DNA of 64,000 bases. Source: Orychophragmus violaceus (lineage: Eukaryota; Streptophyta; Magnoliopsida; Brassicales; Brassicaceae). The position numbers were made by a program, and so were the translations under genes. Position 1 is the first letter of the stretch; each line of letters starts with the position of its first letter. The notes beneath the pieces are model-generated. The model saw only the letters and a list, made by a program, of their open reading frames with translations, was not told the origin of the DNA and made no database searches. This document shows positions 40,160 to 52,795 of the stretch, in pieces. The stretch covers positions 97,948,630 to 98,012,629 of the forward strand of contig CM058232.1 of assembly GCA_030180135.1 (NCBI GenBank), given 5' to 3'.

Positions 40160-41015
40160 GAAATCCTCCTTAAACAATCTCAGTGTTGAAGTGTTAGTTG
40201 TGGCGTTGTCCACTGTGATACAGAAAACCTCCTGATATCACATTCTTCCAAACACTCCATAACAAAATTTGAAATCGTCTGACCCTTGTGATCAAGAACA
40301 TTCTTGAACCTAATTATCATTTTCTTCATCTTCCAACTGGCATCAATGAAGTTTGCTGTTATCACCATGTAGCTTGTACTTGTGTGTGGAAAATCCCAAA
40401 TGTTTGTAGTCAAAGACAACGGTTGCTTGTTCTGTCCAAGAATATTTTTCATCTCAACTTATATCTCTAGTGCAAGTTCTTCGAGAATGAGGCTGATACA
40501 GTTTCACCTTTGACGAGAAGTGTCTAAATCTTAAGCCTTCACTGAATGTCAATGGAAACTCAGCTAATACTATCATTTCATTTCTTGCTTCACTGAAGAC
40601 ATTCTCAGATTCTTTACCCACTGAAAGCTCTCCCTCCTCACGAGTTAAAATCGTTTGGTTTTTGAATTTGTTAGCTGCCAGCCAAACAATGTACGCCTTG
40701 CACCCTTATAAATGTTTCTTCAGATTAGATGTACCAGACTTAGTAGCACACGACATTTCCTTGGAACAGTAGAGACAATTACATTTATCGTAGTTGTTCC
40801 TCTGACGAGCATAATGCTCACACACCCATGATCTTGACTTTTTTCCTAGACCCACTAGCTCCCATTTTCTCTTTTCTCTTCTTCGTGTTTGTTGGTGCTT
40901 GAACATCCTCGTTTGAATCGCTAGATTGTGCATCGATCGAATTTTCTTTGTCATGCGGAGGTGAGCCACAAGAAGCCATCTGCGTATGCAACAACAAGTA
41001 GTCAGTATACAACAA
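40160..41015 (-). pseudogene. hAT transposase N-terminal half with BED zinc finger, frameshifted
   Basis: A start such as MASCGSPPHDKEN (ATG about 40,979) leads through a Lys/Arg-rich segment. A frameshift near 40835 moves into the BED finger (WVCEHYARQRNNYDKCNCLYC ... GTSNLKKHL). The frame is disturbed again to 40452. Then 40180-40452 gives the conserved stretch SLTTNIWDFPHTSTSYMVIT, FIDASWKMKKMII, DHKGQTIS, the start of the RNase-H-like catalytic domain. The Gypsy element begins 11 bases beyond the last recognisable codons. Function in a live copy: DNA binding and cut-and-paste transposition. Confidence 0.7.
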
Positions 41016-41800
41016 ACACTAACTCGCTTGACATAAGAAGTGAAACACTTGTACATGTAACAAATAATCAGCTTATGTACTAACAAGTAACAAACAATAA
41101 CAAGAAGTCACAAACACTAAGTATCAATGTATGTGTATCACGCTTTGTAACTAATTAGTAAGTAGTAACTACCGATAAGTCAAAATTTTCACTCAGAAAC
41201 GACGAGATATTCCGGTTACACAGTTGCAGACGAGATAAAACTTGTGATTTGTCTAGATTTTAATAAACAACTCAAGTGATATATTGTTGAAAAGAGCAAG
41301 ACGAAATAAAATAGAAACTTCAACAAACAATCGGGATGTCGGAATCAGATAATCGGAAAATTTAAGGACAATCGGGATGTTAAACATAGAAACGATTTGA
41401 CAGAGATTAGTATATTACCTCAGATTGATTTTGAGAGGAAGCCGAGTCTACGACTTTCAAATCCAGTATTGCAAATGAAGAATCAAACTGGCGATATATG
41501 TTAATTCTACACCAAAATCGGAGCAGCAGTCGGACAACAAAAGGTCTCACGCGATAAAAGTGAAAATCCTAAATTCCTAGATATTCAATTGACAAAAGTT
41601 AAGTGGTGTGGTTTATGTGTCGGTTATATCGGTTAACTAAATGGGTATCGGGTCCTAACTGGAACTGACCGATACCCACGGTTCTAAAAATTTTTATCCA
41701 TTAGTTATTTCACCTATAACCGTAACCAACACAGACTCGATTATTTCGGTTTGATTACGGTTCGGATAAACGGTTCCAGTTATAATGTCCAGGGATATGA

Positions 41801-42872
41801 AGTACTACATGAAAATATCTACACTAATTGAAGATTATCTAAGTTAAATAAAAAAAAATGAGAGGTTAATGCGAAATCTTGGCTTAAAGGTTTAGCAAAT
41901 AGGATGTGAATAGGGAGACAAGTAGAGGAGGTGATAGGGGTCATCACTTGGAGAATTAGTGGTCGATCTTCATACACCGTCCGTTCATCATTAATTGCGG
42001 CTAATTATAGCTTTCATCAACTATTAATATTTAGGCCAATTTTAATTCCTCCTTTTTTAATTTCCCATCTTAATATGATAGGACAATTAATATGATATGA
42101 CAATTTTTTTTTGTTTCTCTATATGCTTTACTTTTTGTGTGTCTTAAAAATATCACATGCGATAAAATCCAGCAATAACATTTTTGTTAAAAAATGTTGT
42201 AAAAAAAAAAAAGATTTTTTTTTTTGTTAAAAATATAAGATGAGGTGGTAACCAAAAAATTGCTAACGGAAATAATGACGTCACAATCATGCCATCACTT
42301 TTATGTTTATTTAGGTCGGATTGATGAACAATGACGAACAATTATATTAGCGGTTTGTGAAAATAGTAAACAATTGAATAATACAAAATTGTAAGTGAAA
42401 AAATGTTAGCGAAAGCGATAACAAAAAAAACTGAAAGTAACCGTTTTAACTGTAACTTTTGATAACATTTTCGTGATTGATAACAAAAAAAATAATGTAC
42501 CTCTAACGTTTTTACTATAACTACACCAATTTATCTATTTATTGTTCGATATTAATATTGTTGAAAAAAGTTAATAAACTTGTTGCTAGCGTTACGGCCA
42601 AGGACAAGAGTAGCTAACATATCAATCTAGTCACGTTTATACAAAAATCATAAAATTGTAAATGTCTCTAGATATGCTTGACTCGGATACCAAACACAGA
42701 TTTTTAGAAATGAAAATTTTCTTCTTCTTAAAACAGTGTCCTTGAAGATGCAATGAACTGGAGGTTGAGCTACGACAACAGCTGAATCAGTCAAGTTGTG
42801 AAACAACACTTGTATCAACGATAAATATCGTATGGACGATGAGTTGGAATCAAAGAATATGGAAGCTAAGGA
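41801..42872. other. Intergenic sequence
   Basis: AT-rich; no gene, RNA gene or repeat that I can name. A small minus-strand frame (42153-42341) is low complexity. Confidence 0.4.
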
Positions 42873-43307
42873 TGTTGGTAGCTGACTAGGACGAAGCTAA
42901 AGAAGAGTAGCTGAACTGGATAAGCAAACCAGAGAGCATACATATGAAATATATGATTGAGAGATTTTAGGAAAATAAGTGTTTTTCTAGAAAAAAAAAT
43001 GAAAATATTCCTAAGGGTAGTTAGGAAAGTTGTAAGATGACCTATGAAGTATAAATAAGTCGTCTTGGGTATCTGTGCTTGGTGCGCCATTTAGAGAAAG
43101 ATTGCTTTTAACAAGGGTTTGGGAGTTATAGTAAGAGAATTAAGCTTGGATCTTAAGGGTGAATGTAAGGAGCTTTGAGATCGTAGTTAAATCGAAAAGC
43201 GGATGAAAGACTATGTTGTTAAGGTTAAACTACAAGTTTAATTTGCAATAAAAAGTCTTTGAAAAAGAATTTCATGTGTTATATTCTTTATTACGTAGTT
43301 CTCGCAT
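42873..43307 (+). repeat. Presumed 5' LTR of the Sirevirus-type element
   Basis: Set by a TGTTGG start and CA end just before the primer site at about 43315-43328. There is no second copy in the window to confirm the start, so the limits are approximate. Confidence 0.45.
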
Positions 43308-43379
43308 TTTTAATTGGTATAAGAGCGGACACTTGTTTACTCATATATACAAGTGAGATTATGTGGAAGAAATAGAGAA

Positions 43380-44706
43380 TTACAATGAGCTAATCAATAG
43401 CTCTAGAGTAATATTGGATGCAACCAACTATGGTTTTTGGAAAGCTAGAACAAGATCGCAAATCAAAGGCATTGACCCACTTCCATGAAAGGCAGTAGAA
43501 TCAGATTGGAAGGCTCCTACTACTAATAATGATGAGGGAGTTGATGCACCTAAACCGGAAGAACTCTGGACAAAAGTAGAACACAAATTGTCCAAATACA
43601 ATTCCAGAGCCCTCACTGCAATTCACTGTAGTGTAGCCAAGAAGAAATTTGAGCTGATACAAGGGTGTGAACTGGCAAAAGAAACATGGGACATTCTTTA
43701 GACACACTTTGAAGGAACATAGAAGGTAAAAAACTCAAGAAAATACCTTCTGGCTACCAAGTTTAAGGACCTAAAATTGGAAAATGATGAAACAATCTAA
43801 GACTTCAACGCTGAAATCAGCTCACTAGCTCTAGAGGCATATCCTCTCGGAAAGAAATAAAAGGACAAGAAACTGGTCAATAAATTTTTAAGGTGCCTAC
43901 CAGCTAAGTATACGCGGTACAAGGCAGCACTAAGTGTGTCAGCCAACACTGACAGTATGAGTCTTGATGAGCTAGTTGAAATGCTGTAAGTTCATGAACT
44001 CGATTTGGATGGTACGAAGAAACCCAAAAGCATTGCACTGGTTTCACAAGCAAAGGCTAGCCAGGAGATTAATGAAGAGGATCCAGTAAGTCTCATTGTT
44101 CGGAGGTTTGATCGTTCTCTAAGAAGGGTAGAACAAGGACAAAGCAACAAACAAGTACAAAAAGAAATCCTTTGATGATGAAAAAGCAACTAAGAAAGCT
44201 GAAATGCAGTGTCATGAATGCAAAGGATTCAGACATTTCAAAACTGAATGCCCAACGTCTGGAGACGAGAGACAAAGTGCTTTGGCTGCAAAGGAACTGG
44301 ACACACTCATCTGGAATGTATTAATGATCAGAAGCGAAGACAAGAAAATTCAATGCTAGGAGTAAACAGTGATGAATCCGAGGATGAAAGTGATGAAGAA
44401 GAAGTAAACAACTTTGTAGCATTCTTGGGAATCACCGAAGTTGAAGAGGATGAGTCTGAGTCCGAATCAAAACCCAAGGCAGATCTAGCAAGCACCTACA
44501 AGGAAGTAAGAGATGCTCTAATTAATATCGGATTAGAAAACATGGCATTGATACAAATGAAGATAAGACTTGAAGCACATGTTGTGTCTTTACAAGATGA
44601 ACTGAAAACTGAAATGAAACTCAGTCATGAAAGCGTTACCTTGATGAGGAAATTTTTTACACTAGCTAAGAAATTAGAAGAATTAGAGATGATGTTGAGG
44701 AAATAA
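43380..44706 (+). pseudogene. Sirevirus-type gag with two zinc knuckles, broken
   Basis: ILDATNYGFWKARTRSQIKGID opens the conserved gag N-terminus. Nonsense codons appear at about 43487, 43699, 43721, 43798, 43858 and 43987, several at expected Gln or Trp positions (TAG/TAA for Gln, TGA for Trp). The knuckles CHECKGFRHFKTEC (44210-) and CFGCKGTGHTHLEC (44278-) are in different frames. The open part 44248-44706 continues into an acidic Ser/Glu/Asp tail and a coiled coil (LEELEMM). Confidence 0.7.
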
Positions 44707-45099
44707 AAAGAAGTGACAAGACAGATTCAGTATGAGCTAGATCAAAACCACCGCAAAATTCACATGTTTGCCGGAATTAAGCGACTGGGCATGATTCTGA
44801 GTTATGGAAGGACAGAGAACATCAAGTTAGGACTTGGGTACACTGGACGAACTGCGATAAACCCTGGTAAAACAACTTTTGTCCAGGCAAGTATAACAAG
44901 CCTATCACAGAAGGTGTATGACACATCATAAAAGGGCTGTTGCTATTGTGGAAAAAGTGGTCACTATAAAGCTTACTGCTACCGATTCCAGGAAAGAGTA
45001 AGACAATTGAGAAGATTCAACTAGAACAAGGACAAGTATCATATGGGTCAGAAAAAACAGATATGTATCAGCATGCAACATGGAGTAGTACAAAGGGTA

Positions 45100-48000
45100 A
45101 AACATCAAAACATGTCTGGTGCAGTATGGATTTTGTAGCGAATGAACATGAGGATATAAGTATGTGGTATTTTGGCAGTGCCTGCTCAAGGATTATGAAA
45201 TGTACAAGAGACCATCTCAAAGAGATCAAGGTGATAAAGTTTGGTAAGGTCACGTTCGGTGATGAAGGATAAGGGGCAATACAAGGAAAATGTAAGATAC
45301 ATAATTCAGATCTACCTAAGCTACCGAATGTCTATCTGGTGAAAGGTCTCAAGGAGAATTTTATCAATGTGAGCCATCTATGTGACGAAGGATTAATGGT
45401 GTTCTCAAGGAGAATTTTATCAATGTGAGCCATCTATGTGACGAAGGATTAATGGTGTGCTTCATAATTTGTGACTATAAGGCAATAGATGAGACTTGTG
45501 ATATCATTCTACAACGGAAAAGGTCTGGTAATAATTGTTACATGTGTGAGAACAAGACTAAATGTCTTAGTGCAAAGGATGAAATAAATTTAACCACTCT
45601 AGTTAAGAATGAGATAGTCTGAGGGATACCACAACTTAAAGAGAGTAACAAGATGGTGTGTGAAGCGTGCAACAAAGGCAAACAAGTCAAAGGACTACAC
45701 AAGAAAGTGCTCGATGTTCAGACAAAACACAGACTGGATCTGGTTCACATGGATTTGATGGGATCAATGCAATTTGAAAGTGTGGCTGGTAAAAGATATG
45801 TGTTTGTCTTGGTGGATGACTACACAAGATACACATGGGGAAGGTTTATTTGTGGTAAGTCTGACACGATAGACAACTTCGGATTTAGGCACTTCAGTTA
45901 ATCAATGAGAGAGGTGGAATCAAGAAAGTCAGAAGTGATCATGGTGGATAATTTCATAATGAAGCCATGAAGGTGTTCTCTGTAGATCATTGATTAGCTC
46001 ACCAGTTTTCACCTCCAAGAACACCACAACAGAACGGAGTAGTAGAGAGGAAGAATCAGATTCTCGAAGAAATGACCAGATCCTGATCCACGGTAATGAT
46101 GTGCCATTAAAGTTCTGGGCTAAAGCAATTAACACAGGATGTTACATCATCAACGGAGTGTATGTAAGGAGAGGAATAACCAAAAACACCATATGAGATG
46201 TGGAAAGGAAAGACTTCAAACCTAAGCTAATTTCGTATTTTTGGTTGGAAGTGCTATATACTGAATGACAAAGATCATTTTGGGAAGTTTGACTTACAGA
46301 GTGATGAAGGTATTTTCTTAGGTTACTCAGGGACTAGTACATCTTTCAGAGTATACAAAACAAGATCTCGCATGATTGTTGAATCAGTTAATGTGGTATT
46401 TGATGATTTGTGTCATATGAATCCTACTAATACACCTTCAGATAGTGACTCAGAACAAGGTGAGCAACACAAGTCCTCAGATGAAAGAACAGAGGAGCAA
46501 GAAGAAGTTCCAGAAGCAATTCAGTCAAAAGGAGTGAAGTCACAAGAAAAAGCCAAACCAAGCAGAACTCAAAAGAATCACCATATCTCAGAAGTTTTAG
46601 GGGATGTGAATGATGAGAAAATGAATAGAATAGTTAATCTGAACTTCAGAGAAATGGTGCGATTTTCCTGTTTTGTTTCAGTCATAGAGCCTAAAACACA
46701 TGTTCATGCCTTAGATGATGAGTTCTGGATTGTGGCCATGGAATAAGAGCTAGATCAGTTTGTTTGCAATGACGTGTGGGAACTTGTACCACGTCCTGAA
46801 GGAGTGAACAATGTATGAACAAAGTGTATTTTCAAAAACAAGATGATGAGAATGGAGTGGTGGTTCAGAATAAAACTCTACTTGTTGCTCAGGGGTACTC
46901 TCCGATTGAAGATGTTGATTTTGAGGAGACTTTTGCACCTGTAGCATGGCTTGAGTCAATCAGGTTGTTTCTTGGAATAACGTTCATTATGAACTTCACT
47001 GTATACCAAATGGATATGAAGAGTGTTTTTCTGAATGTTTTTTTTAAGAAAAGGTGCATGTCGAACAACCAAAAGGATTTGAGGATGCAATCAACCCTGG
47101 ATATGTGTACAAACTTAAGAAAGCTCTGTATGATCTAAAGCAAGCACCGAGAGCATGGCATGAAAGACTCACAAGTTTTCTTCTAAAAAAAAGAATGGGA
47201 TCATTATATAATATCTATGTCGATGACATTATCTTCAGAGGAACGTCTCAAGGACTAGTTGATACTTTTGTATTGGATATGACTCAAGAGTTTGAAATGA
47301 GTATGGTAGGAGAACTGAAATACTTCCTTGGATTATAAGTCAACCAAACCAGTGATGGTGTGTTCATCTCTCAGAGCACCTATGCTAAAAATCTGTTAAG
47401 GCGGTTCAAATTGGATCAATGCAAGGAGGCTAGGACACCCATGAGCACCACGACCAAGTTGTCAAGAGATGATGATGGAACTGATGTAGATGTCAAGTTG
47501 TATCAAGGAATGATCGATATTCTATTATACATGACAGCCATCAGACATGATATGTGTTTAAGTGTAGGAATATGTGCAAGATACCAAGCTAAACCAAAAC
47601 AAACGCATCTGGAGGCAGTTAAGAGAATCATCAAGTATGTCAAAGGAATGGTCAATCTGGGAATTTGGTATTTAAAAGGATCCAAAAAACCCATGGTTGG
47701 TTACTGCAATGCAGATTGGACAGAAATTTGGATGATAGGAAGCACTAATGGAAGATGTTTCTTTCTTGGAAATAATATGATTGCATGGATGAGCAAGAAG
47801 AAGAATTCTATGTCACTTTCTACAACAGAAGCTGAGTATATTGCAATGGGAAGTTGTTGTGTTTAGCTCCACTGGATGAAACAAATGTCAGCCGACTATG
47901 GAATTGATTCATGACTACTTCTAGTTAACTGTGACAATAAGAGTGATATAAGCATCTCGAAGAACCCATTTCAACACTCTCGGACAAAGCATATTAACAT

Positions 48001-48154
48001 AAGACACTATTTTATCCGAGAGCTAGTGGAGGAAAAACAAGTAGTGGTTGAATACATAGTTACTGATTTGCAACTGACAGATTTCTTTACAAAACCTCTT
48101 GATTTAAACCGTTTTATTACTTTAAGAAACTCAATCGGTGTATGTGAGATGTAA
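45100..48154 (+). pseudogene. Sirevirus-type pol (integrase, RT, RNase H), broken
   Basis: Readable pieces in order: pre-integrase and integrase (CEACNKGKQVKGLHKK, LVHMDLMGSMQFES, VLVDDYTRYTW), an integrase C-terminal/linker region rich in Ser and Glu (46372-46746), RT (FAPVAWLESIRLFLG, YQMDMKSVFLN, GFEDAINPGYVYKLKKALYDLKQAPRAWHERL, IYVDDIIFRG) and RNase H (GYCNADW, LSTTEAEYIAMGSCC), ending near ...SIGVCEM. A 56-bp tandem duplication (45347-45402 and 45403-45458) and many stops break the frame. Confidence 0.75.
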
Positions 48155-49170
48155 TGGTTTGTCAAATGTACAAGACTGATACATGCACTAATTCATGAAA
48201 CACATCAAGCTATGATTTAGTTTGGAGTCAGGATAACTAGTGGAAAAGAATTGCCTGTTGTGCCGTCTTGTCTCATGTACAGTACAAGTTTCTCGAGTGA
48301 GACTCAAAGACAGAGATACAAATAAGCTATGAGTTGATATCCTGAGAAGTCAAGTGATGGAATTAACTCTTGCAATAGCTCAGTTACTGATTCAAAGAAG
48401 AATAAATAAAAAAACAACAACAAAGGGAATGAATATGGCGGTATCACTCGAAGGATAAAGGTTGAAAACTTCTTGAGGCAAGATAAAGGCATGAGAGTGT
48501 AAAAGCAAGTCAATGGAAGAATGATGGCCAAGTGCAGAGAATCATATGAGCAAAGTATATGAACTGAGACATGTGAAGTGTCAGTTCCTAACACACACAA
48601 CACTGATTTGTGGATTAAAATAGAGAAAGGTATGTCTTTTATGTAAAAAAATCCAGTGCATCAGTAAATATGTAGGTAATTCACTATAGTTAATTACCAT
48701 TGCCTTAAGATAGAATATGGTTGATCTCATATAGTCATTTCTGAATAAGTGGTTCTAATAAATCATATAAGTGCTGCAGTGAACATAAAATATGGTTCAA
48801 GTCGGTTATCCTTGGTTCGGAGTTGGTTGGCAAGAAACAAAAATCCGAGATTCGTGAGAACTAAATAGGAAAAGAAGATTTGAATTTTAAAATTCAAAAT
48901 ATTTGGAAAATCCATCTCCCAATCAAATCGCATGCAAAAAGGAAACAAAATCTCTGACATAGATTCTGCCTCAGCTAATAAAAGAGGGAGAAAGCAAAAG
49001 AAAAATCAAAATTTCCCTAAATCAGAACTCCGACGAAACAATGCTTCTTCTCTGTTCAAGCTCTCTCGGTTCAATCTTCGAAAAATGACCATGGTGCATG
49101 CGACCAGAAGAGGTAAATTATCTAGACTTAACGACAAGCTCAGTCTCAGCCGGAACAAACACCGCCGCAA
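48155..49170 (+). other. Spacer after pol in the Sirevirus-type element
   Basis: No conserved domain. A basic frame at 48932-49174 (ATG 48932) may hold the true start of the next ORF: MTMVHATRRGK near 49085 looks like the beginning, with a frame disturbance near 49129 before the frame that is open from 49132. Confidence 0.4.
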
Positions 49171-50328
49171 TTGATTGATGACTCAAGCTCAGAGGAAGAA
49201 GTGCTGCCACCCAGAAACCCTAATATTGTTTCCAATCAGATTATGGGTGAGACTCAAAAGACTAGCACGAACTCGTTTGCAACGGCCCAAGAGGTGGAAG
49301 TAATAGATCCGGTGGAAGATTGTGTCGTAAAAGATAAAGGGAATGATGAAGCTCAGTTATGTCATATCTCAGAGCCAGATAATCAACAGCCCAAGCCGCC
49401 GTATGATCCTGAAATAGAGGAAATCCAGTTAAAAGAGTCGTCTAAGGAGGGCAACAAGGAAGCTGAGTCAGTTCGTCAAGATGACAAGGCTGAAAAGAGC
49501 ATGTCTGAGGAGATAGACAAACAGGAAAAAGAAGCAGTCGATGGCTTATCTTCTCTGCTCACAGATAACAATCCCCTAGCCGTGGTTCTTGTTGATCCAA
49601 TTGATGAAGCACAAATCAATGCAGATCATCCTGAGCAGAACACAGGAAACGAGCAGTCTGAGCCAGTCACAATGCCTAAGAATAGGAAAGCCAGGAAGCA
49701 AGTGAGACCCATTCCTGATCAGAAGAATTCTCATACTGAAAAGACAGAAGGAGACAAGCCGGTTCAGAAGAAGAAGAAGAAGAAGAAGAAGAAATCTTCT
49801 AAGACAGTTGGTCCCTCTACCTCAATTGTGCATCAGTATGTGCCAAAAAATGTATTTACTTCCAAGCGCTTTCCATCCAGAGAGGTCCAATCCAAGTATG
49901 CTATGTTTAAGGAACGCATAATCTTAGCTGAACGGATAGTAGACTTTGTCGAAACAGATAAGTGGGGGTATCTAGGCGTGATCAATATAGGAATGTTGAG
50001 AAGTACTGTTGATGGGCTGATTGGATATGTTCCTGATATTGTGAAAGATTTTTACACCAATCTGCCTAAGTCTAGCTCAATTGTCTCTGATAAAGGAGTC
50101 AGAGTCTTTCTGCGTAAAAGGATGTATGAGTTTTCTCCTGCGCAAATCAATGCTTGCCTTGACTTAGATCCTATGAGAAATACTGAATTAAGAACTGATG
50201 CAAGCATTGATGCAGTCTCCCATGACACACTGGCCAAGTATCTGACTGAAGGACAGAAGAAAACCTGGGCAAGAATGAAGTCGGTGGATCTTCCTCCGAA
50301 GTATGCAGCTTTGACAGTTATGTTGGAT
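49171..50328 (+). CDS. Sirevirus env-like ORF (putative plant transposon protein domain), truncated
   Basis: The frame is open upstream to 49132, so 49171 is not a real start. The N-terminal two thirds are acidic, Ser/Glu/Lys-rich and disordered, with a run of nine Lys. The last ~130 codons match the 'putative plant transposon protein' type domain (SKRFPSREVQSKYAMFKERII, LAERIVDFVET, PDIVKDFYTNL, RVFLRKRMYEFSPAQINACLDL). Its place after pol is that of the env-like gene of Sireviruses such as Endovir. Near 50328 the frame passes into a Copia LTR (CCTAGGATCTAGGG), so the C-terminus is lost. I see no signal peptide or membrane segment, so an envelope function is not supported here. Confidence 0.6.
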
Positions 50329-50580
50329 CACCTAGGATCTAGGGTTCGTTATATTGAAATTACCAACCTCGTTCTTACCTTGAACTGGCAGCGGAATGAT
50401 TGGTGACGAGATCAGTAAGCGACTCGGATGCTTCGCCTCTACCAAATACACACGCACACAAACCTGGAAAGCCGGGATGCTAGTGCCGGATCTTTGGGAT
50501 TCTGAGTTTTTGGTGTTTCTGCTTTCTCTGTCAAGAAAAAGACGACTACTACTGTTCTAGGTCGAAACTCTTGTTTTATT
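50329..50580 (-). repeat. Copia-4 3' LTR, distal fragment
   Basis: CCTAGGATCTAGGGTTCG onward resembles bases ~57-300 of the Copia-1 LTR (GCAGCGGAA, ACACGCACAC, GGGATGCTAGTGCC). Ends at the TTATT duplication of Copia-3. Confidence 0.7.
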
Positions 50581-51315
50581 TGTTGGGATTATGCCCTGAA
50601 ATCACATTGTACTTACTCTAGAGATAGTTGTATTGTCGAGATCGGACAATTCATGTGATACTAGGTAGTCATAATGTTTTGCTAGAAACCGCTTAAGACA
50701 AATGAGTTGTAACTCATTTCTAGTATCGTGTGAACCTACAGGGTCACACACCTAATCAAGTTGGATACACTTGGTATGGGATTGATCATTGGCATATGAT
50801 CCGATCAATGTGTATTGGATACACATTGATATCGTGTTTTAAGAGATGTGTCGATCGATGCCCTTGGTGCATCGATCGATATAAGATGTGTGTCGATCGA
50901 CACCAATAGGTGTGTCGGTCGACACGAGGGCGAAACCGAAACTGATGTTTCGGTTTACCTCGAGGTCAATATATAAACGAGTTTTATATTTCGACCTAGG
51001 TAAGCGTGCCGTCGCAGACAGTTTTCCTTGACAGAAAACTGATCCTCTTTCTCCAGAAAACATAGAAATACCAAGAGATCCGATTCCCGGCGCTAGCATC
51101 CCGGCGGATTCCAACTTGTGTGCGTGTGGACTACGATAGAGGCGCAGCGATTGAGGCGCTCCACAGATCTCGTATTACCTGATCATTCTTCCGCTGCAAA
51201 TCTCTAGGTAATCACAAGGTCAGATCTATGATTCATTTAACTAGACCCTAGATCCGAGGCTTCGGGAACCTAACAGCAATTCTGAATCGGGTAGAATTGG
51301 CTCCGAGTTCCTTCA
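50581..51315 (+). repeat. Copia-3 5' LTR
   Basis: 735 bp. Carries palindromic motifs at 50847-50925: GTGTCGATCGATGC, GTGTCGATCGACAC and GTGTCGGTCGACAC. Confidence 0.92.
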
Positions 51316-51329
51316 GTAGTATCAGAGCC

Positions 51330-52795
51330 TTAGGGTTTTATCATTGAATTAGCATGTTTAGTAGAATTTGATGATTTAAATTCGTTCATAAGATAGTATG
51401 AATAAGAACAGGTTAGATCGATTCAGATCAAAATCGATTCTGTGTTTTCGCACAGTGTCGATCGACACACTAGGTGTGTCGGTCGACACAGAATGGCGAA
51501 TTCGACAAAATCGGCGGCTAGGTTTTTCGCGAAGAAAAACCAAAAGCCTACTGTGTCGATCGACACTGATTGAGTGTCGGTCGACACAGAGCAGATTCGG
51601 TCGAGTGTCGATCGACACAGGTTAGTGTCGATCGACACAGGTTAGTGTCGGTCGACACAGACCTAGCGAATGGTTAATCGGTTCAATTAGATTGGACCGG
51701 TTATCATGCTTGGTTAAGTCCGAATAGATCGGTTTAAATTGAATGAATTGGTTCAATTGGATTGAACTGATTGTCTCAATTAGCATGAACCGATGGGTTA
51801 AATCAATCTGATTGGATAAAACGGTTCAATTGAATTGGACCGGTTATCGCAATTAGTATAAACCGATTTGAATGGTTAAGATCAGTTGATCTGATAAGTC
51901 GGTTCAATTGGATTGGACCGGTTATCAAAACTGTCTTCGGTTTAGGTCTATGTCGACCGTCACACATGGGTTGTGTTGATCGACATGACCGGTTCAACAA
52001 ACCGGGTTAATTGGATTAATCGGTTATTGAAGTCAGGTTAAGTTTGGTGAGACATAGTCTGCGTCGATCGACACAGAGCTCGAAATTCTGGTTGTTGAAC
52101 CTTGAATTTGCAGAAACCAAACTAGACTTAAACCTTGATGAAAGATTAGCTTCAGAATGGTCAACTGTCAAGACTCATTTCGTTGTGTGATGGTCTAGCC
52201 AAGAGCTTGGTGTCCACAATTAGGTGAGTAAGGCAGGTAATTATGTTGATGGACTTGTGGTGCTTGACATCAACAATTACATGACCTAATAGGTTGATTT
52301 GCTAACCTTTCAGAGTTTAGTTTCCTCAACTAAACATCAAGTGACCTTGATGTCTTGCCCAATCTCGTCTACTGTCAAGACTCGGTTCATTGTTGGATAG
52401 TCTTGGAGTCCTTGGTATCCACAGTGAGTTGAGCAAGGCAGGTGTTCATTGATAGACTCGTAGTGCGACTGTCAATGATCACAAGACAGAAGAGATCGTA
52501 TTACTTGACTGGGCTATCAGAAGTTCTGGGCCTAGAGACATCAGAGTAGATGAGACATGGATTGTCTTATCTGCGACTAAGAGTTGTACTGGGTATAATT
52601 AGCAATGATTTGCTTACCTAGATAACTAAATTTTGGGTGATGACGAGTCGTCCACTCAGAATTTGGTGAAGTGTGGATCTTGGATCATTGTATTCATAGA
52701 GGAAACATTGTTTGAATATAATGCGAGTTTTCTTATTAGATAAGATTTCTCATGATATACATAACTAAATCTTTGTTTTTCTTGGATTTCAGCTT
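51330..52795 (+). repeat. Copia-3 untranslated leader with palindrome array
   Basis: Seven copies of GTGTCGRTCGACAC lie at 51455, 51476, 51553, 51574, 51605, 51625 and 51645, the last three at exact 20-bp spacing, with further degenerate copies near 51950, 51975 and 52062. In between are GGTTCAATTG/GGACCGGTTAT repeats (51675-51930). Two direct repeats around GACAAGACTC/CTGTCAAGACTC and GGTGTCCACAAT occur at 52150-52450. No gene. Confidence 0.8.

Larger units (their letters stand above)
35080..41800 (-). mobile_element. Decayed hAT transposon, split by a Gypsy element
   Basis: Minus-strand transposase pieces run from a BED zinc finger (near 40,980) to the hAT dimerisation domain (near 35,650), split at 36,983-40,149 by an LTR element with duplication GCCAT. 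Both flanks are rich in GGTATCGG/CGGGTTTCGG/CGGTTATAT-type repeats (35100-35310 and 41610-41790), the usual subterminal composition of plant hAT elements. I could not match the terminal repeats or an 8-bp duplication, so the ends are approximate. Confidence 0.65.
42873..50328 (+). mobile_element. Decayed Sirevirus-type Copia element with env-like ORF, 3' end missing
   Basis: Plus orientation. A presumed 5' LTR starts near TGTTGGTAGC (42873) and ends near CTCGCA (43307), followed by TTGGTATAAGAGCG, a mutated tRNA-Met primer site. Gag (43380-44706) has two zinc knuckles, pol (45130-48154) has integrase, RT and RNase H of the Sirevirus kind (GFEDAINPGYVYKLKKALYDLKQAPRAWHERL), and a further ORF follows pol (49171-50328). 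Many stops and frameshifts. No 3' LTR: sequence switches to a Copia-4 LTR near 50328. Confidence 0.7.
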
